DNA of 14,717 nucleotides from Gracilaria caudata (Eukaryota; Rhodophyta; Florideophyceae; Gracilariales; Gracilariaceae). Position numbers and translations under genes: made by a program. A model generated the notes under the pieces. It worked only from the letters and a program-made list of their open reading frames with translations, did no database searches and was not told where the DNA came from. Location of the stretch: contig JASCIV010000672.1 of the NCBI GenBank assembly GCA_030374735.1, positions 1 through 14,717 of the forward strand, written 5' to 3'. Each line of letters starts with the position of its first letter. The stretch's first letter is position 1. Positions 1-10,021 of the stretch are shown here, one piece after another.

Positions 1-1491
1 GCGTTCTTGGAGCTACAGCGGAGGGAAGATAGAGTTAACAAGACGCCCCCTAAGGTCCGGAAAGAAGCCGCAGAACGAAAAGCAGAAGAGAAAGCCAGAC
101 AACTGTCTGAACATGAAGCGCTTCGCGTTATCGACAACGCGCGAAATCATGGAGATTACACTACAATTCATGAGAGGCTACAGAGCAACATAGACTCACA
201 TGTGACTGTGAAGGCAGGATGCATGTTTCTAGAAGTTTTTTGCAGGAGTGAGAACTTGTACTTTGACCTCTGTGAGGAGGGTGTCGTTGAAGAATACATA
301 TCTGCAGCCTCTTTGTTCCGGGAGCAAGATGCAGGGCAATGCACTGTGTTTTGCAATTTCATGACATCGTTTTCAAAACACTTTGATGACAAGGTCGGTC
401 ACCTCATCCGTGGTGTAGGAGTCCCCTCTATGGTCATTGAAGTTTTGGAATATCACAAGAGGGACATTCCTCTTCAAGAAGCTGGGTGCCATTGCCTTGG
501 CGCTGTTGCAGCCTCCAGCGAGCTTTCGCGCTCCGCAGTTGCAACTTTGGGAGGTCCAGGTGCTGTATACAGAGCGATCACGAAGACCAACACCAGCCTT
601 AAAGATGTCGACCTTGCTAAGGCTTTTTTGAAGGCAATTCGTCACATTGCTTTGGAAAATCAAAAGGCTGCCGAGTATTTGGTAGAAGTGGCAGCGTTAG
701 ATCCTGTATCAAGAGCCACCGAAGTGTTTACAGCTCATGGACTGCAGCAGGACATCTTGGAAGCGCTCCAAGCGTTTTCGTTTTACAACGGCGGGAGACG
801 GAACATTATTATGAGTTCCGGCCTCAAAGCGTTGACCGCAATTATGTTACGAAATCGCGATCCCCGATTCCTTTTACAATGCTGTGTATTCATTCGGTCA
901 ATCACCCGATGGCGAGATCGTGATTGCGAAGACGCCATGGTGCAATCAAGTATTTCTGAGAGGGTCACTTCCTTGATGAGGACATCCAATGACATACTAG
1001 GAGAAGGGGGAGCGCGTGTTGCATGGTATGCTTGTAACGCATGCACGTTCCTTTCATCTTTTGGGTCACGGTCACGACAACGGCTTCGCCGAGTTGGGGC
1101 GATTGAAACTGTTCTTGACCTGCTACGTAACCGACGTGAAAATCATGAAGTAGTTCATTCTGTCACAGACGCAGTAGCAGAGCTCATAAAGAACGAGCCT
1201 GAAAGCCGCGCTCTTGCTGAAGCGCACAATGTTATTCCAGCACTGACTGATGTTTTGGAGCTTCAAAAAGACGAAATCAAGGTCAAGAATGCAGTTCTAT
1301 GGACTTTGCACTATCTAGCCTTTCCAAACGAAGGACCCTTTGGTCCAGCGCCAGGATCTCAGGCGCACCAGGAAGCGATTAGAACGCTGATGATGAAATA
1401 CGGTCAAAAGCCTGTCAAACGAACTAACGGGAAACGGCTTATCTTCCAATTTGGATGGAAGAGGGCCGAAAGAGAAAAGGAATTATCTTAG
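1..1491 (+). CDS. Armadillo-like helical-repeat protein, 5'-partial
   Basis: The frame is open from the first base of the window to a TAG at 1489-1491. It lacks a convincing start: the first in-frame ATG is deep inside the domain, near 222. The gene therefore begins upstream of the window. The first ~45 residues form a charged helix rich in K, R and E (KVRKEAAERKAEEKARQL). About 380 residues follow of repeated helical units with armadillo/HEAT character: hydrophobic helices separated by Gly/Pro-rich turns such as ATLGGPGAVYRAI, IIMSSGLKALTAIM and RRVGAIETVLDLL. The C-terminus is a basic tail (KPVKRTNGKRL). No signal peptide, membrane segment or catalytic motif is visible. Such solenoids normally act as protein-binding scaffolds; the partner and pathway cannot be told. 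There is no intron in the visible 1.5 kb. A broken paralogue in the same orientation lies at 4450-5439, and its pattern of conserved residues supports this frame as truly coding. I do not recognise a specific orthologue. Confidence 0.82.
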   Translation, partial: AFLELQRREDRVNKTPPKVRKEAAERKAEEKARQLSEHEALRVIDNARNHGDYTTIHERLQSNIDSHVTVKAGCMFLEVFCRSENLYFDLCEEGVVEEYISAASLFREQDAGQCTVFCNFMTSFSKHFDDKVGHLIRGVGVPSMVIEVLEYHKRDIPLQEAGCHCLGAVAASSELSRSAVATLGGPGAVYRAITKTNTSLKDVDLAKAFLKAIRHIALENQKAAEYLVEVAALDPVSRATEVFTAHGLQQDILEALQAFSFYNGGRRNIIMSSGLKALTAIMLRNRDPRFLLQCCVFIRSITRWRDRDCEDAMVQSSISERVTSLMRTSNDILGEGGARVAWYACNACTFLSSFGSRSRQRLRRVGAIETVLDLLRNRRENHEVVHSVTDAVAELIKNEPESRALAEAHNVIPALTDVLELQKDEIKVKNAVLWTLHYLAFPNEGPFGPAPGSQAHQEAIRTLMMKYGQKPVKRTNGKRLIFQFGWKRAEREKELS

Positions 1492-2362
1492 TCGAAGCTT
1501 ATGTACAGTGTTGTAGAGATTTATTAACAGACTGAGTATAACGTGAGGATGGTTGTAAGTGGGTTGGGAAAGCCTGAAGTGCGTTTCGTATCTTTCACAA
1601 AGACTTTCCTAACCTTTACCTGGTACACAGCCACCTTGTGACAATTGCTATCGCTTTGAGTGTTTTGTACAAAACTCTGGTGACTGCAGAAGAACAGCTC
1701 GGGGACTCGTTCCCTTCCAGTCCCCGGTACCAGATTTGCTTGGTAGAAAAACTTCGCTGAAGCGCAGGAAGTCGCTAGCTGAAAAATCGTTATCGTAAGT
1801 AGCCTTTCCAGGTGACGTACGAAATGGAAAGGAAAGGTTATGCTGGAATTTATAATATATTGGAGCACAGTAAACAACAATAGTTTGAAGCAATCTATTC
1901 AGGCCTGTACGTTATGTAACGTTGCCGAAGCATAACGGGGATTGCAAAACCGTCGAAACTCGAGCCGATTGGACAGTCGGAACTGTTTAGTGATCAGTCC
2001 CGTACCGAGTAAGGTAGAAAACGCAGCCCCAAGATATGTTACGCCGATTCAATCGATGAAGAGGTACCGAGAGCTGCAGCGCAATTGTTTGCACTCTTTG
2101 GCAAAGAGCGGAGACAAGTTTGGCGTGGAGTACGACAGACTCTTGACCGAGGATTGTTAGCGAGGGAATATGTCTTGACAGTTGCAATCTCGCAGGGAAG
2201 GAAGCTTACATAAACGGCGCGTAGCGGTCAAGTGTTACACTTTCGGTTTCTGTGCGTGGCGGTTTTCGCCATGTTGACAGTGATTGCGGGTTTGCTTGAT
2301 TGCAAGGGTGGATACGTGCTATGCCAGAAACGCTCCTTTGAGGCTCAGAGGTTCGGTTTCTT
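1492..2362. other. Spacer without recognisable gene
   Basis: About 870 bases between the armadillo gene stop and the first copy of the duplicated block. Open frames here are short (at most 118 codons) and show no family signature. No canonical AATAAA was found just after the stop. A short imperfect direct repeat is present: TTTCGGTTTCTGTGCGTGG at 2241-2259 and a near copy at 2351-2369. The equivalent of this spacer is absent after the second armadillo copy. Confidence 0.6.
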
Positions 2363-4045
2363 TGCGTGCCACTGCAGAATGAAACCGTTGCGATAGCACA
2401 ACAGGCTGGAAAAGCAGGTGCACATATCCGCGGCAAATGCGCCGATGGCAACTAATATTAGCTTGTAAGGGCGCGAAGAAAGGCTGAAGAGGAAGGGGCG
2501 CCGAAGGGCTGAGCATACTAATGTTATCGGGAGATGGTCACTATCACAATGAGCTTTAAGAAGCATGTAGAACGCTACTTTCGGACCAGCGCAGTGGAAA
2601 GCGATCTGTGGTGAGCGGTTTTGGTTCACATTGCTGCTGCTTTGCACGGCAGCAGTGTTAATCCCGTCTCCTGTGCGTCCCGAAATAAAGCTCCAACCTG
2701 TGAGCCGCATCATGTCGAGAAGATACTGGAGACAACGCTCCGTATGGCAGCGGAAGAGGATTTTGCTTCGTCGAAGACGTGACGATGACGGTATAGAATG
2801 CAACAGGCGCGGTCTCATGCACGACGTGTAAATGAGATACACATCGGTTAGAACTCGCGACGTGTCTTTGCTCAACACTCAATGTCCGTCGGTAAGTGGT
2901 TTTGAGCACAAGAAGCGCGACGAGAAGTTGCAGATGAAGAGCATGGGCATTTCTCTTGATAAGAGCTGCGCCTTGCTGAGAGGGCCCACACGCCGGCACC
3001 CGAGCTTCTGTGACAAGAATCAGCCTCTCAACGAGAACAACAATACCGAAGCAGCTAATGCCTCGTTGCTAACGCCATTCTTCCTCCCGCTCACTGCCGT
3101 CTTATTTAGACGCCGTCTTGGTGAGTCGTTGAAAGCATCAGAATGGCCACATGACGATGTGCGACATGCGCTGCAGCACTGTTACCGTGTCGAAAATGGG
3201 GTATAACAGCAAGCCAAAATGTGCCAGCAGTGAGGCCTTCTCCGTGGTGTCGAATGACAGCAGCCGCGACAAGGGCGGGTGGTTCGAATTTTGCGCCGCC
3301 TTGCGCATGATGTCGGACATTTTGTCCACCGGCAGCTCGGCCGACAACCACGACCGCTCCACCCGATCAGACCGAGCAAGCACCAGCGACGAGGCGCCGC
3401 TGTCGCGCCCGGCGCTGCTCACCGCGCTACTGCAGTTGAGAGCACAGCACTCACATGAAAGGTGTTCGCCCCGACTGCAATTTTGCAATTCTCGCCGCCG
3501 AATTTCAACCCCAAGGCGCACTTCGCGCGCTCGCTGAGTGTCCTCACGCACGTGTACACGCATGTGCACACCCTAATCAACGATTCCAACCCCGTCGACC
3601 GTAAGGCTGACGGCGGTCATCGTTCCTGATCACGCTGAGCAGTGCGCAGCGTCTCCTACCGGTGCAAGGCGGAGTGCGACCTCACCGTCTCCTTGCGCAG
3701 ACGCATCGCGTCGAAAAGCAATTTCCGCTTTTCGCATCGCCTGAGTGGCGTGCCCGCGTTGGAATGCAACTTGCATCGCCATGTCCCATTCCCGCGTACC
3801 GCCTTCGCTTCATCGTATGCGTCGCATTAGTTCCACAACGGGTCGGATCGTGGCTGTTTGTCTGAATGTGAGAACGAGAGCGTCGCGCCCCACGCTACTA
3901 CGCTCGCATCGTCTAGAAGACGTTTGCCCAGATTACACGATGGCGCCTCGTTCACCTCGCCAATGCCCACTGACGCGCAGCTGCATACCGGATCAGGGTC
4001 CGTGTAGCAAGAGCGTTTCTCCCCGTCGTCACTGTTGGCCGAGTT
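2363..4045 (+). repeat. Duplicated block, copy A (decayed probable coding sequence)
   Basis: This block matches 5448-7050 in the same order and orientation, with scattered indels. Anchors are ggctgaagaggaaggggcgc (2482-2501) against ggctcaagaggaaggggagc (5566-5585); gaagcagctaatgcctcgtt (3048-3067) against one mismatch at 6044-6063; and gaagacgtttgcccag (3916-3931), identical at 6900-6915. Translations stay similar in pieces. On + around 3215-3340, SEAFSVVSNDSS matches SDAFALVSRESS of copy B; around 3377-3440, DRASTSDEAPLSRPALLTAL matches DKASTSKDRAPPRPALHIAL. On -, LLSFDTTEKASLLAHFG matches LLSRDTRAKASLLAHVG. In the part compared, the two opposed frames share the same wobble position, so both look conserved and the true strand is uncertain; I lean to +. 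Stops and frame changes break every frame, so it is not a working gene. Block edges are approximate. Confidence 0.78.
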
Positions 4046-4211
4046 TGCGCGCAACGACGACCAAAGCAACGAAACGCCCGGGCCGGTGGTGCCTGTGCAA
4101 GTCACATTGATTAGTAATGAAGTAACACCGTTAGCGCATGACGAGTTGCTCGGGGCTGAGCACATGAACTCTATCGACGCGCGCGAAGTGGCCTTGGAGC
4201 CTGTTACATAG
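4008..4211 (+). pseudogene. Protein-like open segment upstream of the armadillo pseudogene
   Basis: A 67-codon stretch with no ATG start runs between an in-frame TAG at 4005-4007 and a TAG at 4209-4211. Its composition reads like genuine protein (for example VTLISNEVTPLAHDELLG, then EHMNSIDAREVALEPVT). The preceding in-frame residues (PMPTDAQLHTGSGSV) match the block B translation PMPTNAEPHTLSASV, and block B has TCG where this copy has the TAG. I read it as a remnant of coding sequence that lay upstream of, and perhaps joined to, the armadillo domain at 4450. The function is unknown, and it could still be a chance open stretch. Confidence 0.35.
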
Positions 4212-4449
4212 CCGCATTCCTTCTCTACCACTGTCACTGCTCAGTCGCTCGAGACCACTGCAGCGGAGTGCGCCACGTCCACAATTTTGTCGGCGTCCTT
4301 TCGCAGAAAATGTTCAAAGCTCTGAGACGTGCTCGCTCAACCACAGTACGTGCTACACAAGGTGCACGATGCGTAGCTCCGCCAACCATCCGCAGAGCTC
4401 GCCGCCCCATCCTCTGAACCCGATCCTGCGGTCATCCATCAACTTCAGA

Positions 4450-5439
4450 AAGAAAGGACGCAATGAAAGTCACACGCCGTTGCCGTTGTGGCTTGTACTT
4501 TCGTCGAGTCTGTGAGTCGCGGTGACGGACTATACTTCGATTTCTGCGAGGAAGGTGGAATCGAAGAACTCATGTCTGGCGCTGTCTTCTTTGACAGTTC
4601 TTTGTGCATTGTCGTTATCAATTCCATATCGGCCCTTTCCACCTACTACGATGACATTGTTAGTCATCGCCTGCGTGGCGCGCGCGTGCCTTAAGTGTAA
4701 TCGATATTCTCACTTACTGCAGGAACGATACGGTTTTGCTTGGCGCTCATGGCTCATTCCAGCAAAAAATCTCAGACCGCTTTGGCAACGCTCGGTGGGC
4801 CTGGCATTGTTTGCCGAGCCATCGCGCAGAAAAAAAGCAGCTTCCGCGACGTGAAGGTCACGGGGCTGCGCTGAAGGCCGTGCGATATATTGCGGAGAAG
4901 AATGAGAGAGCAGCTGATTATCTCGTCGAGGTGTAACAGCCTTGAATCTTGTCTCCTGTGTTGTCGAACTCTTTACTGATGACGGGCTGGAACAAGACCT
5001 TCTCCACGCTTTGGAAGCCTTCTCACTTTACAACAACGGAAGGGGAAGTATCATAATGAGCTCTGGTATAAAGGCTTTGGCCACCATAATGCTCCGCAAT
5101 CGTGAGCCAAGGTTTCTGGTGCAATATTGTAATTTCATACGCGCGGTTGCAAGATGAAATGATCCCGACTGTGAAACTTCCGTACTGCAATCAGGAATAT
5201 CGGAGAGGGTTTTTTCGTTGAAGGAGATGTCCAATAATATTGTTGGTGTGGAAGGGGCACGCTTCGCGTGGTACGCATGTTATGCTTGTGCTTTCCTGGC
5301 CTCGTTTGGAGCTCGATCAAGACAAAGAATTCGTCGTGTTGGTGCTATGGAAAGGATAATCGGTGTATTTTGTAGCTGCATGGAACATGCAAAGGTAGTT
5401 CATATCGCTACAGATGCTCTCGCTGAATTGATAAGTTAG
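4450..5439 (+). pseudogene. Decayed second copy of the armadillo-like gene
   Basis: This is a paralogue of the gene ending at 1491, colinear with about 168-1190 of it. In frame 3 (from 4488) LYFDFCEEGGIEELMSGA matches LYFDLCEEGVVEEYISAA of copy 1. The frame hits TAA at 4692-4694 next to a small deletion, resumes as TLGGPGIVCRAI, then shifts frame near 4860. A second TAA lies at 4934-4936. From 4942 the frame continues well (IIMSSGIKALATIMLRNREP against IIMSSGLKALTAIMLRNRDP). A TGA at 5155-5157 stands where copy 1 has a tryptophan TGG. The last segment runs 5158-5439 (ALAELIS) and ends at TAG 5437-5439. About 100 C-terminal residues of copy 1 have no counterpart. Many replacements are conservative, so the copy probably evolved under selection before it died. 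Confidence 0.88.
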
Positions 5440-6087
5440 GCTTGTCTGCGTACCATTGCGGAACGAAACCCTTACACTTGTATAACCTACTAGAAAGCTG
5501 GTTAACATATGCAGCAAATGCGCGGATGAAAACTAATAGTATTAGCAAGTAGGGGCAAACGAAAAGGCTCAAGAGGAAGGGGAGCCGAAGTGCTGAGAGC
5601 ATACTAAGAACAGATGGTTGCACTGAGCTTCAAGCTGTGTAAGGTTAGTGGATGAGAGCGTGCATGGCGCGGCATCGTACCGAACTAAATGGAGCTGAAC
5701 CTCTGATCAGCGTCATGTCGAGAAGAGACTGATCAGTCACGCGCCGTCATGCAGAGGAAGAGGATTGGGCTTCGTCGACGACGGGAAAATGATGGTATGG
5801 AATGCCACAGCGCAGTCTCGTGCAAGAGAGTTCAATTGAGGTCCACTGCGGTTTAGATTTTGCGACTTGTCTTCTTTCAAAAACCAATGCGCTTTTCCAG
5901 CAAGTCATGTGGGGGCAAGAAGAGCGACGGAGGAGTTGTAGATGAAGGGCATGCTCTTTTCTTTTGATAAGCGAGCCTACTGGAACGGCCAGCGCCCGAG
6001 CTTTTGTGACAGATATCAGTCTGTCAACGAGACCTGCAATACCGAAGCCGCTAATGCCTCGTTGGTAACGTCCTTCTTTTTCTCGCA

Positions 6088-6143
6088 CGCTCACTAGCGC
6101 CCGCTCACTAGCGCCCGCTCACTAGCACCCGCTCACTAGCGTC
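6088..6143 (+). repeat. 14-bp tandem repeat, four units
   Basis: Four head-to-tail units of cgctcactagcgcc at 6088-6101, 6102-6115, 6116-6129 (one change) and 6130-6143 (one change). The array is inside block B at the point where block A reads cgctcactgccg (about 3089-3100). It is therefore an expansion private to copy B. Confidence 0.95.
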
Positions 6144-6151
6144 CCATTTTG

Positions 6152-6179
6152 ACGCCGCTCTGCTCACGCCGCTCTGCTC
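6152..6179 (+). repeat. Second 14-bp tandem repeat, two units
   Basis: Two exact units of acgccgctctgctc at 6152-6165 and 6166-6179, followed by a partial unit. It lies eight bases after the first 14-bp array and has the same unit length but a different sequence. Both share the gctc core, so they may come from the same slippage process. Confidence 0.9.
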
Positions 6180-7050
6180 ACGCTCTGATTGCACCACAAC
6201 ACCCACATGATGACTGCTACGCACCGCAGCGCTGGTACCGCGCTGGAAAATGTCTGTGAAAAGCCGACGTGGGCCAGAAGTGATGCCTTCGCCCTAGTGT
6301 CGCGGGAAAGCAGCGGCCACATGGGCGGCTGAATCAAATCTGGCACGGCCGTGCGCATGGTGTCGAACCATCTGTGCACCTGCAGCTCAGCCAGCCCACA
6401 AGGAACGATAGCTTCGCCGCATCCGACAAAGCGAGTACGAGCAAAGACAGGGCGCCGCCGCGTCCCGCGCTGCACATTGCACTGTTGCGGCTGGGCGCAC
6501 AAGACTTTCATGGAATGTGTTCTTTCGGACTGCAATTTCGCCGCATGCTCAACGATTGGAAATTCTCAGCCCCCGACTTCCAAGTCTAAGGCGCACTTCG
6601 CGCACCTCCCGAGCAATGCACAGCGCCGCCCTCCCCCGCGACGCCGAGTGTCACCCAAATGCAGCGCCGTCTCTTCGCACTGAAGCGTCGCGCTGACAAG
6701 AAGTCGACGCATCGCGCATCCCCCGAGTCACGCGCCTGGATTTCGATGCAACGCATGCTTTCAACGCGTCCCACTACAGCCATCGCCGTCTCTTCATCGT
6801 ATGCGCTGCATTCGTTCCACACATTTTCTGATAGTGGCTGTTTAGCCGAGGGGGAGAAAGAGCCAATCGCGCGCCACACTAGTTCGCTCAAGTAGCTGGG
6901 AAGACGTTTGCCCAGCTTGCGAGTGCGAGATTTGTTTGCGCCGCCGATGCCCACAAACGCGGAGCCGCATACTCTATCAGCATCCGTGTCGCACTTTTTG
7001 CAAGAGACATTTTGTATCAATGAACACGTAGTCACGATCTTCTTGGCCTA

Positions 7051-8452
7051 CGTATTATAAGTGGAAAGAAGTTGTCAGAAGGACTGGCGATGGCGGTGTT
7101 CGTGTCAATTGCCGTAGCGATACAGTAATTTCGGGGAGTCCCTTCGTGAAGCACGTACCAAAGATACTTTAATACCGTCTACTCCTTGCGTGACATCGCA
7201 AGAGGCCACGGTCTGCCAAATGCAAGCGTTCCTTCAACATTGGGATCGACAAGAAATCTACTAGTGAGCTCCAAGCAAGTGAAGTCACAGCTGCGCAACT
7301 TTAAACGCAACCTTGGCGCCGTTATCCGCCAATACAATCTGAAGGGTAGATCACGGCACTGCAACTTCGTCCCGGTTACCCAGCATCATGATGTGCGGCA
7401 CTCGTAATTGTCGTGCCTCGTACGAATCGCACAGCGAACGGAATACGGCAAAACGAGATCATGGAATGGGTTTGTCAAAATTTTTATCAGCATCTTGCAA
7501 TCCGCATGGGACTGAATGTTGTGGTCCGTACCGCGCGGCGCGGCACGACCCAATCTGTCTTCCCGCGCCTACATATCTAGTCTATGGGGCGCAAACTGAC
7601 GGCTTCTCCCCCCATCTTGAGCTTCATCGCCATCATGATGAGGCCTAGCTACATAGTTGAAACTGCTACAATCACGTCTGTTAAACTTATGCTCAAGCAA
7701 ACTACAACCGATAGGCAACCTGGACGAATGCGTACCCGCAGACTGCGGTGGTTAAGATGCTCAGTGTACGCGCCCGACCAGCATTGGAAGCCAATGAGCA
7801 GCCGTACTGTCACTCCCATCAGATCTTGCGGCAATCCCTTCTGTCACCGCACGAGATGATCGAAGCTGAAATCTCTTTGGCATAGAATGCAGTGACAGGA
7901 AGCCTGTGGACGTACCCCGCTTTGGTACGCCGCGCCGCAGTTATGGTGCGCGCACTTACTTCACGAAACGCTATAGATCTCACGGTGATTTCAAAATCAT
8001 TTCAACCACACTAAGACGGGGCCCGAAAGCGACTTAATACTGGCTCATTGGACCGTAGGCAACGTTGAAGAGCTGATGGATGAGAAAGTTGCTCACAATG
8101 GAGGGCAGCAGGGACAGACAGTCCTAGAGATAACGAAGACGTCTCTGTTGCACCATGGTGACAAAACCGTCGCGTATCCCTTCCACAACAGAGAGAATTC
8201 TGGAAACGCTCAGCGCAGTACTCGTGAAACGCATAGGAAGAACAAAAGTGATTCAATAGATAATCTAACCAGAAAGTCCACAACGCTTTTATATTTAACT
8301 TTGTAATCATTCATCTTCCTCTTTTCTCTTGGAACAACACTTCATTTGTTGTAGCAAAGAGATAATCCAGAGCGCCTCAATACCGAACACTCGAACGTGG
8401 CTGCCCAAAAGTCAAATGCGTCCTCTTCCGACGCATCGAATTTCTTCCCCGA
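7051..8452. other. Gene-free stretch before the retrotransposon gag
   Basis: About 1.4 kb with only short open frames (up to 99 codons) in several overlapping frames, none with a recognised family signature. The + frame at 7186-7407 is open but unrecognised. A perfect 6-bp inverted repeat (cgtacc at 7911-7916, ggtacg at 7924-7929) is the only obvious structure. A 5' LTR would be expected somewhere here if the downstream element inserted as an LTR retrotransposon. I could not find a sequence repeated after the element, nor a convincing primer binding site. Confidence 0.5.
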
Positions 8453-10021
8453 ATGATCCTGGACAGGGAAATTGCACGATTCTTTGCAAACCTCATGAGG
8501 GGGATGCTAGAGGATCATCCTACTCCAGACGAGTTTGTACAACCTGTACGAGATGAGCTACCTCCGCTGCTTCTCATGCATTCCCATATTACGACCAAGA
8601 TTCGAATCACGCGCGCACTTATCGATAAGCTGGAAGGCTTTGGCATTCAAATGCAAGACTGTGGTTAAAGCATTGTTAAGATCGCTGCGCTACTCTGGGA
8701 CTCAGATTGGTATCGATACAAACTTCGATCGATCCACGAACTCATTCAAAACCGCACAGCACAGCCATTCGCGACTCGACCTTTGACCGCTGTTCATCTC
8801 ATCCCTTCTCACGATGCTCGCACCTCACAGCAGCTATGTGATACCCCTCACAGTCCGCCGACCGTGCCCAGGGCCACCCCGTCAGTCGTCTCCTCAGCAG
8901 CAGCTCCCTCGGAGATCCCCATTGCCGCGCCCTCCCAGGGCACAGCACCACCATTAGTACCTTCAGCTCCTGGTCCACCCGCAACTGCGCAAATTCCCGG
9001 AACTGCACCAATTTTGTCACCACCGCCGCGAATAACGCGTAGGTGCCACATGCCAGTCACTGCTCCCAATTTTTACCACGGTGCACGTTCACCGCATATG
9101 CAACAACACCAACCCCCGCAGGGCCACCTCTTCACCGCCATCAGAGACCTGTCTCTCCAGGTGAACAACCAGCGAAACCAAATGCGTCACTTCATGCAGC
9201 AGCACGACACACGCATGACGACAGTGGAGACCCAGCTGCGATTGCCCATCTACCCTCCTCACCAGCACCAAGTCCCGCCGATGCACGGTAACAGCGCCTA
9301 CCAGTCACATGGATGCCAATACCACCCAACTCCGCATGCTCCGACTCCTAGCATGAGGCTCCCACCCCAACCAGCACTTTGCGCGAAAAGCTTGCATTAC
9401 CAAAACTCATCCTCAGCACCAGCGCAATACGCCTACTGGACACCACCCAGCACACATTTCGCACCGCCATCAGCATATTCATCCCTCCCCGCACCCTCCA
9501 CACGCCCTCCCCACGCCTCTTCGATGCCTATCCCGTCGCAGAGCGACAATAACTCGGTATTCGACAGTACCACCAATCATCTTCACAACCTCGCTGAGCG
9601 AGAAGATGGTCTGTTCAATGCCGATGAGGCCCTCATTCGTGGGACTCGGAAAGCTAATACCGCTGTCTCCAATGACTTCAAAGGCAAGCTTTTCTCCGAG
9701 AGCACCGAAAAGTCCTGGGTCGACATCGTTGAAGAATACGAATATGTCGTCCTCACCCAGCTACTCGACACCGATAGCGAAGCCTTTATCCTCCTCCCTA
9801 CTGCATTGGACAAGAACCCTAAATCGTTCTTCCGTCGAAACGTTCAAGCCAACGCTGATACCTTTGCTGACGTGTGCGCATCATGGATGAAAAGTATCAT
9901 GATCATATCCAGCAGTCCCTTGTCGACACGTGACGTCGCGGGCGAGCTTAATAACCTCCGTATGGAGAAGTTCTTCGATGGCAAACGAGAACTCTCAGCA
10001 GCGTTCAAAACACCTTCTTGA
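8453..10021 (+). pseudogene. gag: Retrotransposon Gag, N-terminal and capsid-like part, with internal stop
   Basis: Frame 2 runs from ATG 8453 (MILDREIARFFANLMRGML) to TGA 10019-10021 with a single in-frame TAA at 8666-8668. Sense continues directly after it (SIVKIAALLWDSDWYRYKL). Without that stop it would be 521 residues. Layout: helical N-terminus (about 1-100); a long Pro/Ala/Ser/His-rich region (about 110-380) containing a short heptad-like helix (LFTAIRDLSLQVNNQRNQM); then a charged helical capsid-like domain (DFKGKLFSESTEKSWVDIVE). The upstream bases in another frame (NASSSDASNFFPE, ending in TGA at 8454-8456) could be the original N-terminus joined by a frameshift. Gag would coat the element RNA in cytoplasmic particles. 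Confidence 0.72.

Larger units (their letters stand above)
5448..7050 (+). repeat. Duplicated block, copy B (decayed probable coding sequence)
   Basis: Diverged second copy of 2363-4045, beginning within about ten bases of the end of the armadillo pseudogene. Besides the DNA anchors listed for copy A, the translations agree in pieces. On the - strand, QRGISGFGIAGLVDRLI (about 6060-6010) matches QRGISCFGIVVLVERLI of copy A. On the same strand, SALRLPFLLSLFVCPYLLIL (about 5600-5540) matches SALRRPFLFSLSSRPYKLIL. On +, PMPTNAEPHTLSASV (about 6945-6990) matches PMPTDAQLHTGSGSV. Every frame is interrupted; for example there is a TGA in + within GG*IKSGTAVRMVS, where copy A has tryptophan. It has no armadillo domain after it, so if the block is the 5' part of an armadillo gene unit, this third unit lost its 3' half. 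The right edge is uncertain. Confidence 0.76.

Noticed and set aside
1524..1893. Two overlapping - strand open frames of 118 and 81 codons
   Set aside because: No family signature, and no counterpart in the duplicated unit to show conservation.
3500..3610. Resemblance of the + translation LTHVYTHVHTLINDSNPVDR to the N-terminal helical repeats of TOR-type kinases
   Set aside because: It covers only about 20 residues, has no matching continuation, and block B lacks this piece; generic helical-repeat similarity or chance.
6088..6179. CRISPR-like array
   Set aside because: Units of 14 bp are directly adjacent with no spacers; ordinary tandem repeats.
7186..7407. Open + frame of 73 codons as a possible gene
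   Set aside because: No recognisable domain, no ATG-supported context or conservation; random open frames of this length are common here.
8600..8725. tggtatcgatac (8708-8719) as a primer binding site and nearby 5' LTR end
   Set aside because: Only partly like a tRNA-primer complement, lies inside the gag reading frame, and no LTR repeat could be found.
8783..10021. Start of gag at 8783
   Set aside because: The codon there is TTG and the frame is open further upstream with protein-like sequence to 8669 and, past one stop, to ATG 8453.
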